Shown here: positions 23,992 to 32,964 of the stretch, in pieces
How the letters are laid out: each line of letters starts with the position of its first letter
How positions within the stretch are numbered: position 1 is the stretch's first letter
From: Acidimicrobiales bacterium
Lineage (GTDB): Bacteria; Actinomycetota; Acidimicrobiia; Acidimicrobiales; Poriferisodalaceae
Direction of reading: 5' to 3'
Assembly (NCBI GenBank): GCA_041394185.1
Contig: JAWKIQ010000002.1
Coordinates: forward strand, 372,001 to 436,000
Length of the DNA: 64,000 nucleotides
Notes under the pieces: model-generated
Database searches by the model: none
Told to the model about the DNA's origin: nothing
Seen by the model: only the letters and a program-made list of their open reading frames with translations
Program-made: the position numbers and the translations under genes

Positions 23992-25125
23992 GTGCGCATC
24001 ACTCTGGTAACCGCACACTTTCCTCCCCGGCTCTCGGGACACGCAGACTTCAGCGGCCTGCTGGCCCACGCTCTGGCAGAGCGCGGTCTCGACGTCAACG
24101 TGGTTGTGCTGGGCCAAGACCAGGTGGTCGAATTTGGCGACTGCGCGGTGAAGTCGGGTCCGCTTCCGCGGGGCCTGCGCTCGCTTCGGGGCGCTGTCGA
24201 CAGCATCGAGAGCACCAGCCCTGATGTGGTGCTGCTTCAGTTCGAGGCCCACGCGTTTGATCTCAGATGGGCGCCACACCTGCTGCCGGCCGCGCTGCGC
24301 CGCCGGGGCCATCGGGTTGTGATGACGTATCACGAGCTGTGGAAGCCGGGGCGCTTCGGTGCCCTACCCAAGGCAATACTGCTCAACTCGGCTCACCGGG
24401 TGATCACGTTCAGCCACTGGCATGCTGCCGGCGTTCGACGGTTCCGTCGCTTCGGCACTCCACCAGACATCGTCGCTTGCGGTTCCAACATCGTGAAACC
24501 CGTCGTCTCCGACCGGCGCCTGCTGCGAGCGCGATACGGCATTGAGGCTTCGACGGTGCTGTTCACTTTCTTCGGTTTCGTGATGCGCGAGCATCGGGTG
24601 CTCGAGCTGCTGGAGGCACTGGCCGCCGTGCGCACCACAGGGATAGACGCTCGTCTGCAGGTGATCGGCAGGTTCGATCCCACGATCGACGGCTATCACC
24701 AGCAGCTGGTGGCTAAAGCCAGGCAGCTCGGCCTGGGCGAAGCCGTGACCTGGCATGGGCGAGTCGAGGACGACCAGGCGGTGGCCCGGCTGATCGCCAT
24801 CAGCGACGCAGGTGTGTTGCCGTACGACACTGGCGTTGGCGAGAACAATGGCGCCTTTTCGGCATTCGCACACCACGGGATCGCCACGGTGACCACGCGA
24901 GGCGAGCGCTCTGGGCTGATGGAGGAGCTGGAGGTTGCCGTGTTCACGACCCCAGACGTCGGCGGGCTGACCGAAGCCATGTTGTGCGTTGCACGAGACG
25001 ACCAACAACGCGAGCTGGTGGCCAAGCGGGCCGCCGACTGGGCACAGAGACGGTCTTGGGACGTCGTGGGCCAGGCCTACGAGCGGCTGCTGACATCAGA
25101 CCCCGCCCCATTGGAGGTGTTGTGA
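23992..25125 (+). CDS. Glycosyltransferase family 4-like
   Basis: 377 residues of GT-B fold. N-terminus VRITLVTAHFPPRLSGHADF is the usual GT4 opening with a Gly-rich acceptor loop. The C-terminal donor half shows VLFTFFGFVMREHRVLELLE, LQVIGRFDPTIDGYHQQLV and VTWHGRVEDDQAVARLIAIS, with GENNGAFSAFAHHGIATVTT replacing the classical E-x7-E region. GTG at 23992 follows GAGGT and is preferred over TTG at 23980. Donor and acceptor unknown. Confidence 0.85.
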   Translation: MRITLVTAHFPPRLSGHADFSGLLAHALAERGLDVNVVVLGQDQVVEFGDCAVKSGPLPRGLRSLRGAVDSIESTSPDVVLLQFEAHAFDLRWAPHLLPAALRRRGHRVVMTYHELWKPGRFGALPKAILLNSAHRVITFSHWHAAGVRRFRRFGTPPDIVACGSNIVKPVVSDRRLLRARYGIEASTVLFTFFGFVMREHRVLELLEALAAVRTTGIDARLQVIGRFDPTIDGYHQQLVAKARQLGLGEAVTWHGRVEDDQAVARLIAISDAGVLPYDTGVGENNGAFSAFAHHGIATVTTRGERSGLMEELEVAVFTTPDVGGLTEAMLCVARDDQQRELVAKRAADWAQRRSWDVVGQAYERLLTSDPAPLEVL

Positions 25126-25487
25126 ACCCTGAACTTTGCGAACGTCCAGGGATGGCGGTCGGGGTCTTCGGCCTGACCGAACGAGACCTGCCCGCCACCG
25201 GCATCGACGGGGTCGCGGTATGGCCTGTCATCGGGTCTTCTCCGGCGCGAAAAGGCGCCGGAGCGATAGCTCGCATCCGACGCCATCTCGCTTGGTGGTC
25301 GATGAGGCTCAAGGCCACTGAGATGGACGACCTGGTGTTGGTCGATCCGCCCACCTGGGCGCGCCGCTCGGTCGAAAGACGTCGCACGCGCTGTGGTCTG
25401 ACCCCCGCCCGGCAGTTGCCGGCGTCAGCCGTGCTGGCTGGGGCTGCAGGCCTTGGTGCTGGGGGCGTCACACCCCCGGCGCGCTAG
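25122..25487 (+). CDS. Hypothetical protein, unknown function
   Basis: 121 residues. GTG at 25122 overlaps the stop of the glycosyltransferase (GTGA) and has GGAGGT just upstream, supporting translation. The middle is basic (GAGAIARIRRHLAWWSMRLK), and the C-terminus has a hydrophobic Ala/Gly-rich stretch (PASAVLAGAAGLGAGGV) that might touch the membrane. No family recognised. It closes the plus-strand operon 22029-25487 and is followed by a convergent small gene. Confidence 0.6.
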   Translation: MNPELCERPGMAVGVFGLTERDLPATGIDGVAVWPVIGSSPARKGAGAIARIRRHLAWWSMRLKATEMDDLVLVDPPTWARRSVERRRTRCGLTPARQLPASAVLAGAAGLGAGGVTPPAR

Positions 25488-25492
25488 AGCGA

Positions 25493-25654
25493 TCAGCCCT
25501 CTTCGCCGTCGATCTTGTCGACTGCGTCCTTGATCGCGTCCGGCACCTTGCCGCCGGTCATCTCATCGACCTTGTCGACGGCTGCCTCGGCGGCGTCCCC
25601 GATCTTGTCGCGAGCATCTTCAGCCATGTCCTTGGCCTTGTCGAACAGACCCAT
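25493..25654 (-). CDS. Rv0909/MT0933-like antitoxin-family protein
   Basis: 53 residues: MGLFDKAKDMAEDARDKIGD, then Ala/Asp/Lys-rich amphipathic helix with VDKVDEMTGGKVPDAIKDAV. This matches the short actinobacterial antitoxin-like family (Rv0909/MT0933 type), recognised by the 'MGxFDKAKD' start and the 'TGGK' motif. A Shine-Dalgarno (aaagga) precedes ATG. In M. tuberculosis Rv0909 is paired with toxin Rv0910, but no toxin gene adjoins this one, so a general stress-protein role is as likely. It lies just downstream of the plus-strand hypothetical gene and 154 bp from the flippase fusion gene. Confidence 0.75.
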   Translation of the reverse strand: MGLFDKAKDMAEDARDKIGDAAEAAVDKVDEMTGGKVPDAIKDAVDKIDGEEG

Positions 25655-25808
25655 GATGGTCCTTTCCGTCGTGGCGCTCTGCGCCTGCCTTCGACAAAGT
25701 GTCTACCAGCCCCAGAAGCCGGTGACACCCGCCGAGATCTCGCGCGACCCAAGGTCACCAGACCACCACCCGGTGTGAGTTCGACGCAGGCACTGCATCG
25801 ACCAGGAG

Positions 25809-28388
25809 TCACCCTGAGCGTTGTGTCGGCTGTTGGGCAGAGGGGACCAGCCTCGACTTCACGGCCATGAAGTATCGCTCGACACATCGGTGGCTGAGCA
25901 CGGCGGCCGCCAAGCTGAGGGCGAACTGGATCAACACCAGGTATCGGTATGCCAGCTGTGGGGCTGCGTCTTTCACCAACTCGAACACCGGCACGTGCCA
26001 CAGGTAGAGCCCATAGGACAGCGAACCAACCCACACGAGCAGCCTGTGGCCAAGCAGCTGGGTCACCGCCGAGCCCGAATCGGAGGCGAGTTGGGCGATC
26101 ACCAGGGCGCAGCCGAGGATCACCACGGGAAGCCCGGCCACGTAGACCCACCCAGACGAGGTCGACGCGAAGGCGGCGATCGAGGTCAAACCGGCGCCCA
26201 CCAGCAGCGGCACGTGGCGCCACCGATGGGCCCAGCGAGCCAGGGCGTCTTGCCTGATGCGGGTTGTGATCAAGGCAGTGAGGCACCCGACTAGCAGGGC
26301 GTCCGCCCTGGTGTGGAAGGCAAAGTAGACCTGGTCGACATCGTGGGTTGCCAGCCAGGTGATGGCGCGCACCAAGGCCACCGCGCCACTGACGATGGCC
26401 AACGACCACATGGCGGCTCGAGCACGCCCCCTGGTCAAGAACCACACCAACACCGGCGGCCACAACAGGTAGAACTGCTCCTCGATGGCCAACGACCACG
26501 TATGGCCGAACACTCCGAGACCGCGGTCGACCAGCACGGCGAGATAGTTCGAGAGGTACGCCAAGCTCCATCCCGCCGAGGACAACGAATCCGACCGCAG
26601 GGTTCCGCTGGGCCAGAACCACAACACGGCGCACACCAAGGCCACCATCACCACCAGAGCCGGCATCAGGCGAAGCGCGCGCCTCGCATAGAAGCGCTTC
26701 AGGTCGATACGGCCCACGCGGTCGTACTCGCCGACCAACAGCGCCGTTATCAAGAAACCAGACAGCACGAAGAACACGTCGACGCCCAGGAATCCGCCCT
26801 GCAAGAACGGGAAGTTGGCGTGGTGGAACATGACGGCCAGCACCGCGAGCCCGCGCAACCCGTCCAGCGCGGGCACATAGGACAGCCGCCAGCCACGCGA
26901 GTGTTGACCATCATCGAGAGCCGGGCGCAGCGGCCACCGGCGTCCGCCGGTGATGCTTCGCAGCAGGAACGTCAGGTCGGCGCGTGTGCGTTGGTTCTCG
27001 ACCAGCCACACGACCGAGCAGAACACCAACTCGCCGGCCACCACGGCCCCCACCAGGGCAAACCAGCGATCGGCCTGTTCGTCGCCGAGCGCGGTGCCCA
27101 GCCAGCCGCCGACGAGCGACCCGACCGACGCGCCCAGCAGCAGCGCCGCCACGGCGTCGTAGGTTTCGCTCCAGACCCGCACCCCCAAGTCTCGGGCTGC
27201 GAGCATCCACAAGGGCACGTAGCTGAGCTGCAATGCCACATAGAACGCCCCGAAGCCGACCAACCCCCAGGTCGAGGTCACCCAGGCGCCGAGGGTCCAT
27301 GTCGAGACCAGCCACGTCAGTGACAGCCACATGGCCACCCTTGTACGGCCCGCCGCATTGAACGCGTGCAACAGCGGGGCCGAGACGGCGGTCGTTGCCA
27401 CGGCGGGAACGAACAGCACCAGCAGGTCGGCGCCGGGCAGCCACTTGTCGGAGAAGACCAGGCTGACCATCTCGCCGGGCGCCACCAACACTGCCAACAC
27501 CACCGGAAAGACGACCAAGACGTTGATCCGCACGGCGCGAGCTGTCAGCAACGCCAGCAGCGTCCGGTCTTCTTGCACCCGAGCAAGACCGGGCAGCACC
27601 ACGCGGTCCATGGCGCCGACGAGAAGAATCGGCATCAGCACGAGGTTGTACGCCCAGGTGGACTGGCCAAGCGCGGCCAGGCCCAGAACCGACCCGATGA
27701 ACAGGGGCTGGAACACATCTGTGAGCGCCACGGCCAAGCCCGAAGCCTGAACGGGCGCGCCAACACGAATCAGGCGGCGATAGTGCGCCGACACTCCCCT
27801 GGTTGGTTCGCCGCCGCGAGCAGCCCACCACTGGGCGCCGGCACCCACCACTTCCTTGACCCCGACCGCCAGTGCCAGCGCCCCGGCGCCGAAGCCCGCT
27901 CTGGCGAGGCACACCACCGTGGCGAAGTAGAGAAACGACTCGACCGACTCGATGACGGCCAGCGCCGCGAACGAGCCGCGCCGCTGCAGCCGCGCCGAAG
28001 GGACGGCCCGGGAGAACCGGGCCACCAACGCCACCACGAGTGCTGCAATCCACAGCGCCAGCTCTAGGCGACCCGAGCGCGCCACGATCGACACCGCTAC
28101 GGCTCCGGCGATTCCCGAGATCACCGACACCGCGCCGAGCAGTCGTTTGGCGGCAGCCCACTCGCCTGGCGGCGGCTCGACGGGTTGGCGCACCAGGGCC
28201 ACGGTCAGGCCGAGGTCGCCCAAGATCGTCGCCGCGCCGAACACGATCATGTTGAGCGTTGCGAACATGCCGTAGTCGGAGGGCTCCAACCAGCGGGCCA
28301 ACACGATCGCCGAGATCGCGCTGAGGACCATGCTGGCCAACTGGCGCGCTCCCAGCAGGGCAGCTCCTCGCACCGAGCGAGTGGCCAT
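25809..28388 (-). CDS. Oligosaccharide flippase (Wzx-like) fused to an OafA-type acyltransferase
   Basis: 859 residues in one uninterrupted frame. Residues 1 to about 480 form a MOP-superfamily flippase with about 12-14 helices, starting RGAALLGARQLASMVLSAIS and including ARWLEPSDYGMFATLNMIVF, the hallmark of Wzx/RfbX. Residues from about 500 form an acyltransferase-3 domain: YVPALDGLRGLAVLAVMFHH with the catalytic His, GGFLGVDVFFVLSGFLIT, and FYARRALRLMPALVV. Normally these are separate proteins. The fusion would couple transport of the lipid-linked repeat unit to its acylation (often O-acetylation). ATG 28388 is chosen; the frame extends further upstream into the kinase gene but only as antisense-like sequence. 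It is the last gene of the minus operon. Confidence 0.88.
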   Translation of the reverse strand: MATRSVRGAALLGARQLASMVLSAISAIVLARWLEPSDYGMFATLNMIVFGAATILGDLGLTVALVRQPVEPPPGEWAAAKRLLGAVSVISGIAGAVAVSIVARSGRLELALWIAALVVALVARFSRAVPSARLQRRGSFAALAVIESVESFLYFATVVCLARAGFGAGALALAVGVKEVVGAGAQWWAARGGEPTRGVSAHYRRLIRVGAPVQASGLAVALTDVFQPLFIGSVLGLAALGQSTWAYNLVLMPILLVGAMDRVVLPGLARVQEDRTLLALLTARAVRINVLVVFPVVLAVLVAPGEMVSLVFSDKWLPGADLLVLFVPAVATTAVSAPLLHAFNAAGRTRVAMWLSLTWLVSTWTLGAWVTSTWGLVGFGAFYVALQLSYVPLWMLAARDLGVRVWSETYDAVAALLLGASVGSLVGGWLGTALGDEQADRWFALVGAVVAGELVFCSVVWLVENQRTRADLTFLLRSITGGRRWPLRPALDDGQHSRGWRLSYVPALDGLRGLAVLAVMFHHANFPFLQGGFLGVDVFFVLSGFLITALLVGEYDRVGRIDLKRFYARRALRLMPALVVMVALVCAVLWFWPSGTLRSDSLSSAGWSLAYLSNYLAVLVDRGLGVFGHTWSLAIEEQFYLLWPPVLVWFLTRGRARAAMWSLAIVSGAVALVRAITWLATHDVDQVYFAFHTRADALLVGCLTALITTRIRQDALARWAHRWRHVPLLVGAGLTSIAAFASTSSGWVYVAGLPVVILGCALVIAQLASDSGSAVTQLLGHRLLVWVGSLSYGLYLWHVPVFELVKDAAPQLAYRYLVLIQFALSLAAAVLSHRCVERYFMAVKSRLVPSAQQPTQRSG

Positions 28389-28477
28389 AGACAGATGGCC
28401 CTGTCGATCTGGTGCAGTGCCACCAGGACGCGATCGGCCTGGAGCCTTTGATGGCCAGGCGGCAGAGTCGGTGGCGG

Positions 28478-30229
28478 TCACGAAACCCCGAGCGTGTCCA
28501 GGTCGATCTTTTCGATCTTCACCACCTCGGCGGCGCGCCTGGGTGCAATCGACCCAATCGAGCGATCTCGGTCGGCAAAGCCGTTCAGAACCGTCCACAC
28601 GACGGGCACACCCGACTTCGAAACCGCCGTCAACGCAACGGCCAGCTGGCGACGCTTGGTGACCTTGCGCCTGGCGACCACCACAACTGCGTCGACCACC
28701 CCGGCCAGCACCTGGGCGTCTGCGATCGAGTTGAGGTGGGTGGTGTCGATGATGACCAGATCGCTGTCGGCCTGGAGCGCCCTGAGCACCTCGACGGTCC
28801 GGCCGCCGTCGAGAACGCGAGTGACCCCGTCGGGTGTGGCCCCTGCGGGCAGCACTCGCAGCCGACCGGTGGTTCCAGACATGGGTATCTCGATGAGGCA
28901 CGACCCCAGACCGTGCTCGCCCACCAGCACGGCCGACAGACCGGGCTGCGGATCGATGCCGAACCTCTGATGTAGCCGAGGCTTGCGCAGGTTGGCATCC
29001 ACCAACACCACACTTCGTCCGCCCCGTGCCATCACCGCGGCCAGCTCGGCGGCGACCACGGTCTTTCCCTCGCGCTGTCTGGGGCTGGTGATCAACAGCG
29101 TCTGCACAGGGCTGTGCTCGCTGCGCGCCAGCAACGCGGAACGAATAGATCGATACGCGTCGGCCGTTGGCGACACGGGCCTGGTCATCGACGCGACACC
29201 GGCACCCTTGCGTCGCAGGGTTCTGTCACGCGGGGTGGCGCCGAGCACCGCTATACCCACCAGCTCGCGCTCGATCCGTTCGCGGCGGCGCAGCCGGTCG
29301 TCCAGATAGTCGGCGACAAAGGCCAGTGCGATACCAGCCACCAAACCGGCAAACACCGAAACCGTCATCTGACGAGCGAACGGGGTGCCGAGCGGGCCAG
29401 CCGCATAGGCCACGCCATCCACCAGGTAGGGCCCGGTTCCGAGCAGCGCAGCCTCGAGGTTCACCTCGTCGGCACGTTTTTCGAGCTCGAGGGCCAGGGT
29501 CAGCGCAGCCTCGCGCGCCGCGATCAGGCGGGCCAGCTCGGGGTCGGAGCGTCCGCCCTCGATCAACACGCTGGCCTGAAGCGCCTCGTTGGCCGAAGCA
29601 GCCGAGGCGAGCAGCCGGTAGAACTCCTCGTCCTGCTCGCGGCCGGCCAGCTCGGCGATGCGCGCATCGAGGATGCTGACGTCCTCCTGGTAGGCAGCGC
29701 TGCGTTCGGTGAGGAAGTCGGCCAGGGTGTGCAGTTCGGTCGAAACCTGCTTCTTTCGCACGTCCACATAAGCCTCGGCAAATGCGATCGCCGCATCCTC
29801 GGCCAGCCTGGGGTCTGCGCTCTGGACCTTGAACACCAACACGTCGGAGACGCCGGCGGTCTCGACTGCATAGTGCGATATCTGCTTGGACCGTTCGACG
29901 CCCAACCGCTCCCAGGCACCCTCCCAAACCGGGTGAGATTGGGCGATCTGGATCTGCGTCTCGATCGTTCTGATCGGGTCGGTGGCCTCGACCCCGGCGA
30001 CGCCGAACACCCAGTCGCGCGATGCCTCGGTGACGGCTACCTGAGTGCTGGCTTCGTACATGTACGAAACCGCATTGGCACGTCTGACCGTCATTCCGGC
30101 CGACAAGGCCACCACGATCAGGATCAACCACCAGCGCTGGGCGACGACCCGAAGGACCACGGCCAGGCCGAGGTCGTATCGATCGTCGTCCGCGATCCCC
30201 GCGTTGGCCGGCGAGGCTGTGGTGCTCAC
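28478..30229 (-). CDS. Wzz / BY-kinase-like polysaccharide co-polymerase
   Basis: 583 residues. Two membrane helices (about 33-48 and 289-307) flank an extracellular coiled-coil Wzz-type region that sets chain length. From about residue 355 a BY-kinase-like P-loop domain follows. Walker A reads TSPRQREGKT (381-390) where PGxGK-S/T is expected. Walker A' reads VVLVDANLRKP (407-417), with Asn for the second Asp. Walker B is LVIIDTT (491-497). The C-terminus (EKIDLDTLGVS) has no tyrosine cluster. Tyrosine autophosphorylation is therefore doubtful, and it may act as a non-catalytic regulator. GTG start. Operon position between the Wzy-like and flippase genes fits a Wzx/Wzy system. Confidence 0.88.
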   Translation of the reverse strand: MSTTASPANAGIADDDRYDLGLAVVLRVVAQRWWLILIVVALSAGMTVRRANAVSYMYEASTQVAVTEASRDWVFGVAGVEATDPIRTIETQIQIAQSHPVWEGAWERLGVERSKQISHYAVETAGVSDVLVFKVQSADPRLAEDAAIAFAEAYVDVRKKQVSTELHTLADFLTERSAAYQEDVSILDARIAELAGREQDEEFYRLLASAASANEALQASVLIEGGRSDPELARLIAAREAALTLALELEKRADEVNLEAALLGTGPYLVDGVAYAAGPLGTPFARQMTVSVFAGLVAGIALAFVADYLDDRLRRRERIERELVGIAVLGATPRDRTLRRKGAGVASMTRPVSPTADAYRSIRSALLARSEHSPVQTLLITSPRQREGKTVVAAELAAVMARGGRSVVLVDANLRKPRLHQRFGIDPQPGLSAVLVGEHGLGSCLIEIPMSGTTGRLRVLPAGATPDGVTRVLDGGRTVEVLRALQADSDLVIIDTTHLNSIADAQVLAGVVDAVVVVARRKVTKRRQLAVALTAVSKSGVPVVWTVLNGFADRDRSIGSIAPRRAAEVVKIEKIDLDTLGVS

Positions 30230-30307
30230 TCAAGACAAGTCGGCCGCGCCGACGCCGGGTGAAGCATCGTTCAGGTTTGCCACTTCGCTCGCAACTGCAG
30301 TCAGAGG

Positions 30308-31771
30308 TCAACCCGCCAGGGTTCGCCTGGCCGACCCCTGCAAAGCGCCCCAGCGGGCCACACCTCGAAGCACCAACAGCAAGACCACCAGCCGGATGGC
30401 AGCGTTGACGCCCACATAGGCGACGTTGCGCTCGATGCCGACGAGAACATGGCCCAGGTACACCAACGCTCCAACACGGGTCGCCGAACCTGGGTGAAAC
30501 AGTCGATCGACGCGGCCGACCACGAACCCGAACACCAACAGACCGAGCACCACACCGGTGTCGCCGAAGTTCAGATACAGATCTGCGGGCATGGTGATGG
30601 CCTGCGAGGACGAGTTCTCGGGTTGGTCAGGGGCGACAAAGGTGGTCGTGAAGTATCGGCCCAGCGAAAGCGTCGAGAACTCAAGGTCGTACCAGCCGGC
30701 CACGACCGGCATCGCCGAGACCGCCGGCTGCCACAACGACTTGCCACCGAGATGGTCGACGTCGGTCGGAACGCGCTCGCGGACCAAGATCAACGATGTC
30801 GCCCCACCAAACCTTCGAGACATCCCCTTGCCCACCGAAACAGCCGCGTCCACGAGGTCTCGGTTTGGGTCGGCTACATGGCCCGACTCGTAGTCGTAGG
30901 TCGTGAACGGAACGATCGCACCCTTCCACAACGGCACCGGCTCGCCGGCATCCCAGGCGATTCGGTTGCCCTGCACGCCGACAAAGACCGTCAACCCCAC
31001 AAAGGCCAGCGCCACGATGCGGCGCCGCTCGAGCCGAGCGCCTGCCGCCAGCATTCCAACGGTCAAGGCTGCGATGGGAACGATCGCCGCCTCTTTGAAC
31101 GAGGTCAGCACGCCGAGCGTCGAGGCCGCCCCGACCAGCAGGTACAGACGGCGCCTCAGGGCCGGCTCGGCGACGCTGCGGTATCCGAGGGCCGCAAACG
31201 CCAGCAGATACAGGCTCAGCACGTTCTCGACGAAGCCCGATGCGACGCCGCCGAACACCATTGCGGCTCGGCCCACCACGCCAACGACGGCGAACCACTC
31301 GAGCGTGGCCACGCCGAGATCTGGAACGTACTTGCCCGAAGGGCGCCCCGCGCCCGCCAGCGCCGCACCCGCGACCACAGCGGCGAGACCTGCTGTTGTG
31401 ATCAGCCAGGCCCAGACGAACGTCGAGTCGCCCGCAGCCCTGACCAGCTCGTTCTCGACCCGGTTCGACCGGTCGATTTGGGTGACGGCGATGCGCAGCG
31501 TGAAATACACCAGCCACGCACCACAGACGGCCACGCCGAGGGCCAACGAGCGACCTACCACTCTGCGCATGACCACGAACAACAGCACCTGGGCCGCCAC
31601 CCCCGCGCCGGTGACCAGTGGCAACGACGAGGGCCCCGACCTGGTGGCGATACCCACGAGAACACCGACCACCGCAGCCACCACCGCCAGCAGCGGTGCG
31701 GTGCTGTGAGGCCTGTGGCTCAGTCTCCTGGAAGCCCGTTGCAACGACAGCTCGAGCGAACCAGACGACAT
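30308..31771 (-). CDS. Wzy-like O-antigen/polysaccharide polymerase
   Basis: 487 residues with about 11-12 membrane helices. The pattern 'GWYDLEFSTLSLGRYFTTTF' then 'MPADLYLNFGDTGVVLGLLV' in the large periplasmic loop and following helix resembles Wzy-type polymerases, which join repeat units on undecaprenyl diphosphate at the outer membrane face. ATG 31771 overlaps the stop of the upstream glycosyltransferase (ATGA). The frame is open to 31891, but only the downstream ATG respects that coupling. Polymerase function is inferred from topology plus context; Wzy proteins have low sequence identity. Confidence 0.72.
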   Translation of the reverse strand: MSSGSLELSLQRASRRLSHRPHSTAPLLAVVAAVVGVLVGIATRSGPSSLPLVTGAGVAAQVLLFVVMRRVVGRSLALGVAVCGAWLVYFTLRIAVTQIDRSNRVENELVRAAGDSTFVWAWLITTAGLAAVVAGAALAGAGRPSGKYVPDLGVATLEWFAVVGVVGRAAMVFGGVASGFVENVLSLYLLAFAALGYRSVAEPALRRRLYLLVGAASTLGVLTSFKEAAIVPIAALTVGMLAAGARLERRRIVALAFVGLTVFVGVQGNRIAWDAGEPVPLWKGAIVPFTTYDYESGHVADPNRDLVDAAVSVGKGMSRRFGGATSLILVRERVPTDVDHLGGKSLWQPAVSAMPVVAGWYDLEFSTLSLGRYFTTTFVAPDQPENSSSQAITMPADLYLNFGDTGVVLGLLVFGFVVGRVDRLFHPGSATRVGALVYLGHVLVGIERNVAYVGVNAAIRLVVLLLVLRGVARWGALQGSARRTLAG

Positions 31772-32964
31772 CAGACCACCCACCGGTAGGCGCGGGGCAA
31801 TTGCGCGGCCGCAGCCCCCAGTCTTTCGACCGCCCCCACGGAGGCGGCCTCGCGCAGCACCACCAAGGTGTCTTGGGCCACATCCAGCCACGATCGTTGA
31901 AGCTGCGCTGCTGACCCCTGACGGCCGAGGTGCCTGCGCAGGGCTTCGTCTCCCAAGAGTCGGCCGAGTGCGCCGGCCAGGCCGGCGGCGTCACCGGCCG
32001 CAAAGCGGACCGCGAGGTTGTGTGTCGATTGGGGCAGCGCACCGCTGTCGGCGACCACGGTCGCTGTCCCCACCGCCATCGCTTCGACCGCGGGCAGGCC
32101 CCATCCCTCAGCAGTACCCGGAAAGACGAAGATGTCGGCTTCAGCCATCAGAGCCGGCAACTGGTCATCGTCTACATAGCCGGGCAGGTGAAGTCGCTCG
32201 GTGTCGGCTCCGAGACCCGCCGCCAGCGACCTGAGATGCTCGGCTTGCGAAGCTTCGACAGCGCCGGCCAGCACCAGCGAAGGGGCACCTTCACCCAGCA
32301 GCGCCCATGCGATGACCAGCGTGTCGACCGACTTCTTGGGGTCGAAGCCCCCGCAGTACAAGACGAACGGGTCCTCGATGCCGATCTTCTGACGGGCGGC
32401 CGCGCGCATCTCGGCGCTCACACCGGACACAAACCGCCCACCAGCGGCTTCTGGCACCACCGTGATGCGGTCGCGTCGCAGACCCAGTCGCGAGTGCAGC
32501 TGCTCGGCGGAATGATTGGACACGGTGATGATCCGGGTAGCGCCCAGCAATGAGGCCACATTGGAGTAACCGAACCGAATGCGATCCCTGCCCGAGGGCC
32601 TGGCGACCAAGCGCCGGTTCCACTCGACGGCATCGTGCAGCACCAGAACCGACGGAACTCCGACGAGAGGAAGGCCTCTGTTAGCGGGCGACAGCAACAC
32701 GTCGGCCTCCAGGTCGGCGACGAGTCGCGGCAAAGCGACCTGTTCGCGCCGCCATTCGCGACCGCCGTCCGGCGCGTGGACCTGCACGTGTTCCTCTTCG
32801 ACCCGCAGCGTCATAGGTCTGTCCGAAACGGCCACCACGTCGACGCCGCCCAGGTGCGTCAGCCCCTTCAAGAGCTCGGATGTATAGCGAGCGAAGCCCC
32901 GCAGCTTGGGGGTGTCGAGGCAGCGGACATCCACCGCAACGCGCAAGTCGTGTGTGGTCGTCAT
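31771..32964 (-). CDS. Glycosyltransferase family 4
   Basis: 397 residues. N-terminus LRVAVDVRCLDTPKLRGFAR has the GT4 acceptor loop, and the C-terminal donor half is canonical: VLYCGGFDPKKSVDTLVIAW, LHLPGYVDDDQLPALMAEAD and FVFPGTAEGWGLPAVEAMAV, giving the E-x7-E motif. It overlaps both neighbours by four bases, so it is translated as part of the minus operon. Likely a mannosyl-, rhamnosyl- or glucosyltransferase; the sugar is not determinable. Confidence 0.9.
   Translation of the reverse strand: MTTTHDLRVAVDVRCLDTPKLRGFARYTSELLKGLTHLGGVDVVAVSDRPMTLRVEEEHVQVHAPDGGREWRREQVALPRLVADLEADVLLSPANRGLPLVGVPSVLVLHDAVEWNRRLVARPSGRDRIRFGYSNVASLLGATRIITVSNHSAEQLHSRLGLRRDRITVVPEAAGGRFVSGVSAEMRAAARQKIGIEDPFVLYCGGFDPKKSVDTLVIAWALLGEGAPSLVLAGAVEASQAEHLRSLAAGLGADTERLHLPGYVDDDQLPALMAEADIFVFPGTAEGWGLPAVEAMAVGTATVVADSGALPQSTHNLAVRFAAGDAAGLAGALGRLLGDEALRRHLGRQGSAAQLQRSWLDVAQDTLVVLREAASVGAVERLGAAAAQLPRAYRWVV

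Noticed and set aside
26313..27323. 336-codon plus-strand ORF opposite the flippase-acyltransferase gene
   Set aside because: Gln/His/Arg-rich translation without motifs, an antisense shadow of a strongly motif-bearing membrane protein gene.
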